In this document: piece after piece, positions 1 through 6,010 of the stretch
How positions within the stretch are numbered: the stretch's first letter is position 1
Layout of the letters: every line of letters starts with the position of its first letter
NCBI RefSeq assembly: GCF_938020365.1
Contig: NZ_CALIIB010000132.1
Location: 1-10,757 of the forward strand
Direction of reading: 5' to 3'
From: an uncultured Streptococcus sp.
GTDB taxonomy: Bacteria; Bacillota; Bacilli; Lactobacillales; Streptococcaceae
Length of the DNA: 10,757 bases
Position numbers and translations under genes: made by a program
The notes under the pieces: model-generated
Told to the model about the DNA's origin: nothing
The model's input: the letters and a program-made list of their open reading frames with translations, nothing else
Database searches by the model: none

Positions 1-296
1 CAGAAGCCCAGTACTTACTGGCACGCTATGTCTTTGAAGAGCTGGAGTATCGCCGCTATGAATGGAAATGCGACTCCCTCAATCAGCCTTCAAGGCGAGC
101 AGCAGAGCGGCTTGGTTTCACTTATGAAGGTAGGTTTCGTCAGGCTATTGTCTATAAGGGGCGCAACCGAGATACGGACTGGCTGTCTATGATTGACACG
201 GATTGGCCGGCCGTCAAGAGTCGTCTAGAAAAATGGCTTAGCCCAGACAATTTTGACGTAAACGGTCAGCAAATAAAAGCCTTATCTGATTTTTAA
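1..296 (+). CDS. GNAT family N-acetyltransferase (RimJ/RimL type), C-terminal part
   Basis: The left edge cuts the gene; 97 codons remain, in the frame starting at base 3 and ending at TAA 294-296. The visible part has the core signature of RimJ/RimL-like GNAT enzymes: a Tyr-Arg-Arg-Tyr-Glu-Trp strand, then Asn-Gln-Pro-Ser-Arg-Arg-Ala-Ala-Glu-Arg-Leu-Gly-Phe with a following Tyr-Glu-Gly (acetyl-CoA-binding helix and beta bulge), then an Arg-Asp-Thr-Asp-Trp-Leu-Ser-Met strand near the end. Such enzymes transfer acetyl from acetyl-CoA to an amine of a protein N terminus or small molecule; the substrate cannot be read here. It lies 174 bases upstream of ntpA on the same strand, where a V-ATPase F-subunit gene would normally be expected, and I see no clear terminator in between. 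Family assignment is firm; substrate unknown. Confidence 0.85.
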   Translation, partial: EAQYLLARYVFEELEYRRYEWKCDSLNQPSRRAAERLGFTYEGRFRQAIVYKGRNRDTDWLSMIDTDWPAVKSRLEKWLSPDNFDVNGQQIKALSDF

Positions 297-369
297 AATA
301 AAAAGAAACAATACTTGCCCTAGAGTTAGCTAAGAAAGATTTTAAATTCGCGGCAAGAATCAAATAATA

Positions 370-435
370 CTCTTTGAAAATGAAATTCAAACTAGGTCCG
401 TATCTAACTTAGTTTAAGCTTCGATTTTTATTGAG
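370..435. repeat. Imperfect hairpin, BOX-like intergenic element
   Basis: The gap before ntpA contains a long imperfect inverted repeat. The innermost stem is AAACTAGGT (389-397) pairing with ACTTAGTTT (407-415), with one G-T pair and a nine-base loop. The arms continue outward with mismatches (A-rich 376-386 against T-rich 416-430). The left arm, with ACTCTTTGAAAAT and TTCAAACTAGG, resembles from memory the outer part of pneumococcal BOX-A repeats. The resemblance is by eye only, and the rest of a canonical BOX is not recognisable. It could be a decayed mobile repeat or an RNA structure in the ntpA leader. Confidence 0.45.
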
Positions 436-470
436 AAGCAAGAAAAATCTCCCAAGAATGGAGGAAGATT

Positions 471-2261
471 GTGAGTCAAGGAAAGATTATCAAAGTTTCT
501 GGTCCTCTGGTGCTGGCATCAGGGATGCAGGAAGCGAATATTCAGGATATCTGCCGAGTTGGCGATTTGGGGCTGATCGGTGAAATTATTGAAATGCGGC
601 GGGACCAAGCCTCTATCCAGGTTTATGAGGAAACTTCTGGCTTGGGTCCGGGAGAGCCGGTCATCACGACTGGAAGTCCTCTGTCCGTTGAGCTGGGACC
701 AGGTCTGATTTCTCAGATGTTTGACGGGATTCAGCGGCCTTTGGAGCGTTTCCAAACCATCACGAAGAGTGACTTCCTCGTCCGCGGTGTCCAACTGCCA
801 AATCTAGACCGAGAGACTAAATGGGACTTTGTTCCAAGTCTGTCTGTCGGAGATACAGTTGAGGCTGGCGATATTCTGGGAACAGTGCAGGAGACCAATC
901 TGGTGGAGCACCGCATCATGGTGCCGGTCGGCGTCAGTGGACGCTTGGCTAATATCTCAGCTGGCAGTTTCACTGTTGAAGAAACTGTTTACGAGATTGA
1001 GCAGGCGGATGGGTCTGTCTTTAAAGGGACTCTCATGCAAAAATGGCCGGTCCGTCGTGGGCGACCTTTTGCTCAGAAGCTGATTCCAGTTGAGCCTTTG
1101 GTGACGGGTCAGCGGGTCATTGATACCTTCTTCCCAGTGACCAAAGGCGGAGCAGCAGCCGTACCAGGACCATTCGGGGCTGGTAAGACTGTGGTTCAGC
1201 ACCAGGTGGCGAAGTTTGCCAATGTTGACATCGTTATCTATGTCGGCTGCGGTGAGCGTGGCAATGAGATGACCGATGTACTCAATGAATTTCCAGAACT
1301 GATTGACCCATCAACTGGCCAATCCATCATGCAGCGGACGGTGCTGATTGCAAACACCTCCAATATGCCAGTAGCGGCTCGGGAGGCATCGATTTACACA
1401 GGGATTACGATCGCAGAATACTTCCGTGACATGGGCTATTCCGTGGCCATCATGGCGGACTCCACCTCTCGCTGGGCAGAAGCCCTGCGGGAAATGTCCG
1501 GCCGTCTGGAAGAAATGCCAGGTGACGAAGGCTATCCAGCCTATCTTGGCAGCCGGATTGCTGAGTATTACGAGCGGGCTGGCCGGGTCAAGACGCTCGG
1601 TTCAACTGCGCGCGAAGGCTCTATAACCGCTATCGGAGCCGTATCACCTCCAGGTGGAGATATTTCTGAGCCAGTAACGCAAAATACCCTGCGGATTGTC
1701 AAGGTCTTCTGGGGCTTGGATGCACAGCTGGCTCAACGCCGGCATTTCCCAGCTATCAACTGGTTGAGCTCTTACTCGCTCTATCTAGACGAAGTGGGAG
1801 CATATATCGACCAGCATGAGAAGATTGCTTGGGCAGAAAAGGTGACCAAGGCCATGAATATCCTGCAAAAGGAAAGTGAACTGCAGGAAATCGTGCGTTT
1901 GGTGGGCTTGGATTCCTTGTCTGAAAAGGACCGGCTGACCATGAATGCAGCCAAGATGATCCGCGAGGACTACCTGCAGCAGAATGCCTTTGATGATGTG
2001 GACACCTATACTTCTTTCAAAAAGCAGGTGGCTTTATTGAGCAATATCCTGACCTTCGATGCGGAGGCCAATCGTGCCTTGGAGCTGGGAGCTTATTTCC
2101 GGGAAATCATGGAAGGAACGGTGGAGCTGCGTGACCGAATTGCCCGCAGCAAGTTTATACATGAAGACCAGCTAGAAAAAATCCAAGCCCTCAGTCAGAC
2201 TATCGAGGAAACCCTGCACCAGATTCTTGCCCAAGGAGGACTAGACAATGAGCGTCATTAA
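471..2261 (+). CDS. ntpA: V-type ATP synthase/ATPase subunit A (catalytic)
   Basis: This 596-residue protein is the ATP-hydrolysing subunit of the cytoplasmic V1/A1 head; three copies alternate with subunit B and drive Na+ or H+ movement through the membrane sector. It matches the well-studied Enterococcus NtpA closely in length (about 593) and sequence. The N-terminal beta barrel begins GKIIKVSGPLV. The A-specific bulge domain lies about 110-190. The P-loop GPFGAGKT is at 233-240, and GERGNE at 261-266 holds the catalytic Glu262. The nucleotide-binding domain continues through SMNPVAAREA-like and DSTSRWAEALREMSGR stretches, followed by a helical C terminus. The start is GTG at 471, preceded by GGAGGA at 460-465. 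The gene overlaps ntpB by 14 bases, implying translational coupling. Ion specificity cannot be decided without the K subunit. No firm promoter is visible directly upstream. Confidence 0.97.
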   Translation: MSQGKIIKVSGPLVLASGMQEANIQDICRVGDLGLIGEIIEMRRDQASIQVYEETSGLGPGEPVITTGSPLSVELGPGLISQMFDGIQRPLERFQTITKSDFLVRGVQLPNLDRETKWDFVPSLSVGDTVEAGDILGTVQETNLVEHRIMVPVGVSGRLANISAGSFTVEETVYEIEQADGSVFKGTLMQKWPVRRGRPFAQKLIPVEPLVTGQRVIDTFFPVTKGGAAAVPGPFGAGKTVVQHQVAKFANVDIVIYVGCGERGNEMTDVLNEFPELIDPSTGQSIMQRTVLIANTSNMPVAAREASIYTGITIAEYFRDMGYSVAIMADSTSRWAEALREMSGRLEEMPGDEGYPAYLGSRIAEYYERAGRVKTLGSTAREGSITAIGAVSPPGGDISEPVTQNTLRIVKVFWGLDAQLAQRRHFPAINWLSSYSLYLDEVGAYIDQHEKIAWAEKVTKAMNILQKESELQEIVRLVGLDSLSEKDRLTMNAAKMIREDYLQQNAFDDVDTYTSFKKQVALLSNILTFDAEANRALELGAYFREIMEGTVELRDRIARSKFIHEDQLEKIQALSQTIEETLHQILAQGGLDNERH

Positions 2262-3642
2262 AGAATACCGCACCGTCAGTGAAGTTGTCGGCCCTCTGAT
2301 GATTGTCGACCAAGTCGCTGGCGTGCATTTCAATGAATTGGTAGAAATCCAGCTGCATGACGGCAGCAAGCGTCAGGGCCAGGTCCTGGAAGTCCAGGAA
2401 GACAAGGCTATGGTCCAGCTTTTTGAGGGATCTAGCGGTATCAATCTGGAAAAAGCCAAGGTCCGCTTTACCGGCCGTCCGCTAGAGCTGCCGGTGTCAG
2501 AAGACATGGTGGGTCGGATTTTCAATGGAATGGGTAAGCCAATTGATGGCGGCCCAGCTATCTTGCCAGAGAAATATCTTGATATTGACGGTCAAGCCAT
2601 CAATCCAGTAGCTCGCGATTATCCGGATGAGTTTATACAGACCGGTATTTCAGCCATCGACCACCTTAATACCTTGGTTCGGGGGCAAAAACTGCCAGTA
2701 TTCTCTGGCTCTGGTCTGCCCCACAAGGAATTGGCCGCTCAAATCGCCCGTCAGGCGACCGTGCTTAACTCTGATGAAAACTTCGCCGTGGTCTTTGCGG
2801 CCATGGGGATTACCTTTGAAGAAGCCGAATTCTTCATGAATGACCTCCGGGAGACAGGAGCCATTGACCGCTCGGTGCTCTTTATCAATCTGGCTAATGA
2901 CCCAGCTATCGAGCGGATTGCGACGCCACGGATTGCCCTGACAGCAGCCGAGTACCTGGCTTATGAAAAGGACATGCACGTTCTGGTTATCATGACTGAC
3001 ATGACCAACTACTGTGAAGCCCTGCGGGAAGTTTCCGCAGCTCGTCGTGAAGTGCCGGGCCGTCGTGGGTATCCGGGTTACCTCTATACTAACCTGTCCA
3101 CCCTCTATGAGCGGGCTGGACGTCTGGTCGGCAAGAAAGGCTCTGTGACGCAGATTCCGATCCTGTCCATGCCAGAGGATGACATTACCCATCCGATTCC
3201 AGACTTGACGGGTTATATTACGGAAGGTCAGATTATCCTTTCACGCGACCTTTACAACAGCGGCTATCGTCCGCCCATCAATGTCCTGCCATCTCTGTCT
3301 CGTCTCAAGGACAAGGGTTCAGGTGAGGGTAAGACCAGGGGAGACCATGCTGCAACTATGAACCAGCTATTTGCTGCCTATGCGCAAGGCAAGCAGGCTA
3401 AGGAGTTGGCTGTCGTTCTGGGGGAATCCGCCCTGTCCGAAACGGACAAGCTCTATGTGCGCTTTACCGATCGCTTCGAGCAGGAATACATCAATCAAGG
3501 TTTCCAGACCAACCGAACCATCGAGGAAAGCTTGGATCTGGGCTGGGAACTCCTATCCATCTTGCCTAGAACGGAGCTTAAGCGGATCAAGGACGATATG
3601 ATTGACCAATACCTGCCGCAGACCAAGGAGGAAGAAAGATGA
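2248..3642 (+). CDS. ntpB: V-type ATP synthase/ATPase subunit B (non-catalytic)
   Basis: This 464-residue protein is the partner of subunit A in the A3B3 hexamer of the V-ATPase head. As in the family, it lacks a working P-loop: the equivalent place reads FSGSGLPH (152-159). It still carries the NVLPSLSRL segment near the C-terminal side, with Arg352 in the position of the arginine that reaches into the A-subunit ATP site in the Enterococcus enzyme. The N-terminal barrel (EYRTVSEVVGPLMIVD) and length (about 458-470 in relatives) are normal. ATG 2248 follows AAGGAGGA at 2233-2240 and lies inside the end of ntpA; the gene's TGA overlaps the ntpD start (ATGA). These overlaps show one polycistronic message with coupled translation. 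No oddities or frame breaks are seen. Confidence 0.97.
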   Translation: MSVIKEYRTVSEVVGPLMIVDQVAGVHFNELVEIQLHDGSKRQGQVLEVQEDKAMVQLFEGSSGINLEKAKVRFTGRPLELPVSEDMVGRIFNGMGKPIDGGPAILPEKYLDIDGQAINPVARDYPDEFIQTGISAIDHLNTLVRGQKLPVFSGSGLPHKELAAQIARQATVLNSDENFAVVFAAMGITFEEAEFFMNDLRETGAIDRSVLFINLANDPAIERIATPRIALTAAEYLAYEKDMHVLVIMTDMTNYCEALREVSAARREVPGRRGYPGYLYTNLSTLYERAGRLVGKKGSVTQIPILSMPEDDITHPIPDLTGYITEGQIILSRDLYNSGYRPPINVLPSLSRLKDKGSGEGKTRGDHAATMNQLFAAYAQGKQAKELAVVLGESALSETDKLYVRFTDRFEQEYINQGFQTNRTIEESLDLGWELLSILPRTELKRIKDDMIDQYLPQTKEEER

Positions 3643-4262
3643 CACGACTCAATGTCAAGCCGACTCGGATGGAGCTGAATAACTTAAAAGCCCGTCTCAA
3701 AACGGCTGTCCGTGGGCATAAACTGCTCAAGGATAAGCGGGATGAGCTGATGCGGCGCTTCATTGAGTCTGTCCGTGAGAACAATCAGCTTCGCCAAAAG
3801 GTCGAATCCGCTCTGGTCGGTCATCTGCAGGACTTTGTCATGGCAAAGGCGCTGGAGAGCGATCTCATGGTCGAGGAGATTTTCGCTGTGCCCATGCGGG
3901 AAGTCAATCTACATGTGGAGACTGAGAATATCATGAGTGTGCGCGTGCCCAAGATGCACGCCCATATTGACAATCCCTATGGTGATGACGAGGGAGACGT
4001 GGTTTATAGCTATGTGGCGTCTAACAGCCAGATGGATGAAACCATTGAAAGTATGAGCGATCTGCTTCCTGACCTGCTGCGATTGGCTGAGATTGAGAAA
4101 AGCTGCCAGCTCATGGCGGATGAAATCGAGAAAACCCGCCGTCGAGTTAACGGACTAGAGTATGCTACCATCCCTGACCTCAAAGAAACCATCTACTACA
4201 TCGAGATGAAGCTAGAAGAAGCCGAACGGGCTAGCCTCGTCCGAATGATGAAGGTGAAGTAA
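3639..4262 (+). CDS. ntpD: V-type ATP synthase/ATPase subunit D (central shaft)
   Basis: This 207-residue subunit forms the central coiled-coil axle that rotates inside A3B3 and carries torque to the membrane rotor. The N terminus has the family hallmark Leu-Asn-Val-Lys-Pro-Thr-Arg-Met-Glu-Leu, then LKTAVRGHKLLKDKRDEL (long helix 1). The C-terminal half (about 135-207) is the second long helix, with RRRVNGLEYATIPDL and a Glu/Lys-rich end. Length agrees with relatives (about 205-215). ATG 3639 overlaps the ntpB stop as ATGA, with AAGGAGG at 3625-3631. It is the last gene of the operon in this window; extra downstream genes such as the Enterococcus ntpH/ntpJ are absent, and the next gene is 490 bases away. 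Confidence 0.96.
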   Translation: MTRLNVKPTRMELNNLKARLKTAVRGHKLLKDKRDELMRRFIESVRENNQLRQKVESALVGHLQDFVMAKALESDLMVEEIFAVPMREVNLHVETENIMSVRVPKMHAHIDNPYGDDEGDVVYSYVASNSQMDETIESMSDLLPDLLRLAEIEKSCQLMADEIEKTRRRVNGLEYATIPDLKETIYYIEMKLEEAERASLVRMMKVK

Positions 4263-4277
4263 GATACCAAGACCGTT

Positions 4278-4358
4278 AAGAGCTCACAGCAAAAATAGGA
4301 AAATAGACGGAGAAGCGATAGCTTCTAGGAGATTTTATCTTTTTTGCCAAGAGCTTAG
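4278..4358. repeat. 81-base imperfect inverted repeat after ntpD
   Basis: Left arm 4278-4317 and right arm 4322-4358 can fold on a GATA tetraloop. The closing stem AGAAGC/GCTTCT is perfect. AAAAT pairs with ATTTT, GCAAAAA with TTTTTGC, and the tips TAAG with CTTA; about 28 positions pair by eye. The run TTTTTT (4341-4346) lies inside the right arm, so the inner part could also act as a terminator 50-85 bases after ntpD. The symmetric tips make a miniature mobile repeat another possibility. Confidence 0.45.
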
Positions 4359-4414
4359 GTCGGGGTCAGTTTCGCAGGATACAAAAAAATAAAGAAAACT
4401 GAATAAAAAAATAG

Positions 4415-4460
4415 GAACTGGACGATGGATTCGATGAATTCAAGCCCAGTTCTCTTTTTT
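4415..4460 (+). terminator. Rho-independent terminator downstream of ntpD
   Basis: GAACTGG (4415-4421) pairs with CCAGTTC (4446-4452), and an inner ATTC/GAAT pairing shortens the loop. Six T residues follow at 4455-4460. It is about 150 bases after the ntpD stop and is the cleanest terminator for the ntp operon in this gap. Confidence 0.65.
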
Positions 4461-4706
4461 CCGAGTTTTTAGGCTTATTTTAGCCTTTCTTTGACTATGT
4501 GAAAATCTGAAATAAAAAGCTATTAATCATTTTTAATGCTTTGATATACCAATGTATAATCGCCTTTTATTAAGAAGTAAAGCTGTCCTATTTTTTGTAT
4601 ATTTATTACTAACTATTGAGGATATGTTACAAGTGCGTCTCTATATTACAAAGGTCAGACAGTTCGATTAAATCGGATGAAAAAGGGTTTATTCTTGGGG
4701 AAATTA

Positions 4707-4715
4707 TGTTAAGAT
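4707..4715 (+). promoter_or_regulatory. Probable extended -10 promoter of the LysM gene
   Basis: TGTTAAGAT fits the extended -10 pattern TGnTAnnnT. A transcript would begin near 4722, giving a leader of about 33 bases before ATG 4755. No good -35 is visible 16-18 bases upstream (GTTTAT region). I looked for the paired TGTWAH half-sites of the WalR/VicR wall regulator and found only isolated halves. Confidence 0.4.
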
Positions 4716-4754
4716 GAGATTTGTAGTATGAATGAAGAAAGGTGTACTTTACAT

Positions 4755-5894
4755 ATGAAAATCAATAAAAAAATGCTATTCGCTTCAACAGTAGCTTTGT
4801 CGGTGTTCCCATTGATAACAGCCAATGCTGAAGAGGAATCACAAAATTGGACAGCTAGGACAGTTGATCAAATCAAAGCTGACATTACTAGTAGTGAAAA
4901 TCAACAGACTTATACAGTCCAATATGGCGATACTCTTGGAACAATTGCGGAAGCATTTGACTTGGATGTAAATGTTCTGGCTCATATTAACGCGATTGCT
5001 AATATTGATCTAATCTATCCAAATACGGTTTTAAATATTACGACAAATGATAAAAACGAAATAACTGGTGTAGAAATTACAAGTCCACAAGCAACAAGAG
5101 CTGTAACAGGACCGGTTTCTGAGCCAGCTCCAGCAACTCCAGTTCAGCCTGAGGTAGCTACGTCAGAAACTACGGCTCCTTCAACTGAAGCAAATGCTGA
5201 AGTTCCAGCAGCCCCAGTAACTGATGCTCCAGTGGCTCCAGCCCCTGTAGAAGAACAAGCGTCATCTGAGGCTCCAGCAGTTCCTGCAGAAGCTCAATCA
5301 GCTCCAGAAGCTGCTTCAAGTCAAGTGGCAGCTGCTGCGGAAGTGAGTGAACCACAGTCTACTGAGCCTATCACTGAACCAACTGCTCCAGCGACCCCAG
5401 CTCAGCCTGAGGCTACTCAACCAGAAGCTACAACTCCAGCGGCCGCCCCTCAATTGGACCAAGAGCAGGTTAACCAAGAGGTTACTAATATTGAATCACC
5501 AACCTACACTGCTCCAGCTGTAGCAACTCAAACAAGCAATAACGCTGCTAATGAAGGTTTGAGACCACAGACTGCTGCTTTGAAAGAAGAAATCGCAGCT
5601 AAATATGGAATTACAGAATTTAGTCTCTACCGTCCAGGAGATAGCGGAGATCATGGTAAGGGCTTGGCAGCTGACTTTATCGTTGGCAACAATACTGAGT
5701 TAGGAAATCAGGTTGCAGCTGATGTTACTTCTAACATGACCGGAAGAGGAATCTCTTACGTTATCTGGCAACAGAAATTCTATGCACCATTTGATAGCAT
5801 TTACGGTCCAGCCAATACTTGGAACCAAATGCCAGACCGTGGTAGTGTGACTGAAAACCATTACGACCACGTGCATGTATCTATGAATGAATAA
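4755..5894 (+). CDS. Secreted LysM protein with putative zinc-peptidase-like C-terminal domain
   Basis: From ATG 4755 the protein has 379 residues. A signal peptide (Lys-rich start, hydrophobic 7-22, cleavage after Ala-Asn-Ala at 25) is followed by one LysM domain (about 53-95, YTVQYGDTL...), which binds peptidoglycan glycan strands. Next is a Pro/Ala/Glu/Thr/Ser-rich linker (about 105-265) with internal repeats. The C-terminal domain starts at Gly268 and carries SGDHGKGLAADF with His300 and Asp307, and ends NHYDHVHVS with His372 and His374. This HxxxxxxD...HxH layout is that of LAS-type zinc peptidases (M15 and relatives) and resembles C-terminal domains of actinobacterial secreted proteins. 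An in-frame ATG at 4728 would extend the protein by nine residues but lacks a ribosome site; AAAGG at 4738-4742 and the signal peptide favour 4755. There is no LPxTG anchor, so attachment is probably through LysM. Peptidase activity is inferred. The gene is a single unit with its own terminator. Confidence 0.85.
   Translation: MKINKKMLFASTVALSVFPLITANAEEESQNWTARTVDQIKADITSSENQQTYTVQYGDTLGTIAEAFDLDVNVLAHINAIANIDLIYPNTVLNITTNDKNEITGVEITSPQATRAVTGPVSEPAPATPVQPEVATSETTAPSTEANAEVPAAPVTDAPVAPAPVEEQASSEAPAVPAEAQSAPEAASSQVAAAAEVSEPQSTEPITEPTAPATPAQPEATQPEATTPAAAPQLDQEQVNQEVTNIESPTYTAPAVATQTSNNAANEGLRPQTAALKEEIAAKYGITEFSLYRPGDSGDHGKGLAADFIVGNNTELGNQVAADVTSNMTGRGISYVIWQQKFYAPFDSIYGPANTWNQMPDRGSVTENHYDHVHVSMNE
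5127..5418 (+). repeat. Direct repeats in the LysM protein linker
   Basis: Bases 5127-5153 and 5385-5411 match with about three differences and encode APATPVQPE and APATPAQPE. A third partial copy (QPEAT) follows. The tract is low in complexity and proline-rich, typical of wall-spanning linkers that change length between strains by slippage. Confidence 0.6.
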
Positions 5895-5905
5895 ATAAGA
5901 CAATT

Positions 5906-5930
5906 AAAAGCCCAGAAATGGGCTTTTTCT
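5906..5930 (+). terminator. Rho-independent terminator after the LysM gene
   Basis: AAAAGCCC (5906-5913) pairs perfectly with GGGCTTTT (5920-5927) across a six-base loop and runs into T-rich sequence. It begins 12 bases after the stop codon and separates this gene from thrC. Confidence 0.9.
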
Positions 5931-5953
5931 TATATTCTTTGTGAAAAAGCGAG

Positions 5954-5968
5954 AATTTTCTGATAAAT
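5954..5968 (+). promoter_or_regulatory. CodY-like box upstream of thrC
   Basis: AATTTTCTGATAAAT matches the CodY consensus AATTTTCWGAAAATT at 13 of 15 positions. It covers the place of the -35 element just upstream of the thrC extended -10 (5971-5979). CodY represses amino-acid biosynthesis genes when branched-chain amino acids are plentiful, so the position fits repression of threonine synthesis. The match is by eye in an A/T-rich region. Confidence 0.5.
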
Positions 5969-5970
5969 TT

Positions 5971-5979
5971 TGGTATAAT
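5971..5979 (+). promoter_or_regulatory. Extended -10 promoter of thrC
   Basis: TGGTATAAT is a perfect extended -10 element. Transcription should start near 5986, leaving a leader of about 25 bases with AAGGA at 5997-6001 before ATG 6011. No -35 consensus is present (GAGAAT at 17-base spacing). The leader is too short for a T-box or attenuator. Confidence 0.75.
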
Positions 5980-6010
5980 AAAGCGAACTACAGATAAAGG
6001 AAAAGAAAGA

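Larger units (their letters stand above)
4263..4727. other. Gene-free stretch between ntpD and the LysM gene
   Basis: No credible gene was found on either strand of this A/T-rich stretch. It holds, in order, an 81-base imperfect inverted repeat (4278-4358), a weak hairpin TCAGTTTC/GAAAACTGA around 4367-4402, a U-tailed terminator (4415-4460), and a short hairpin AGGCT-AGCCT (4471-4486) followed by T-rich sequence. Further on are a perfect TATAAT (4555-4560) preceded by TG with no obvious -35, a perfect palindrome CGATT-A-AATCG (4665-4675), and the likely LysM promoter (4707-4715). If the 4555 box is used, the LysM mRNA would have a leader of about 190 bases. Confidence 0.5.

Noticed and set aside
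314..357. CTTGCC/GGCAAG inverted repeat after the acetyltransferase as a terminator
   Set aside because: The stem is only six bases around a loop of over 30 and has no T run after it.
2650..3192. A 180-codon open frame on the minus strand inside ntpB
   Set aside because: It is antisense to a certain, conserved gene, has no ribosome site, and its translation looks like no known family; it is a by-product of ntpB codon use.
4625..4727. WalR/VicR binding site before the LysM gene
   Set aside because: TGTTAC (4625) and TGTTAA (4707) occur, but no second half-site lies five bases downstream of either.
4728..4754. ATG 4728 as start of the LysM protein
   Set aside because: It adds nine charged residues before the signal peptide and has no ribosome site, while 4755 has AAAGG upstream.
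5170..5355. A Leu/Gln-rich minus-strand frame opposite the LysM linker
   Set aside because: The low-complexity sequence is the reverse reading of the Pro/Ala/Glu linker and has no start signals.
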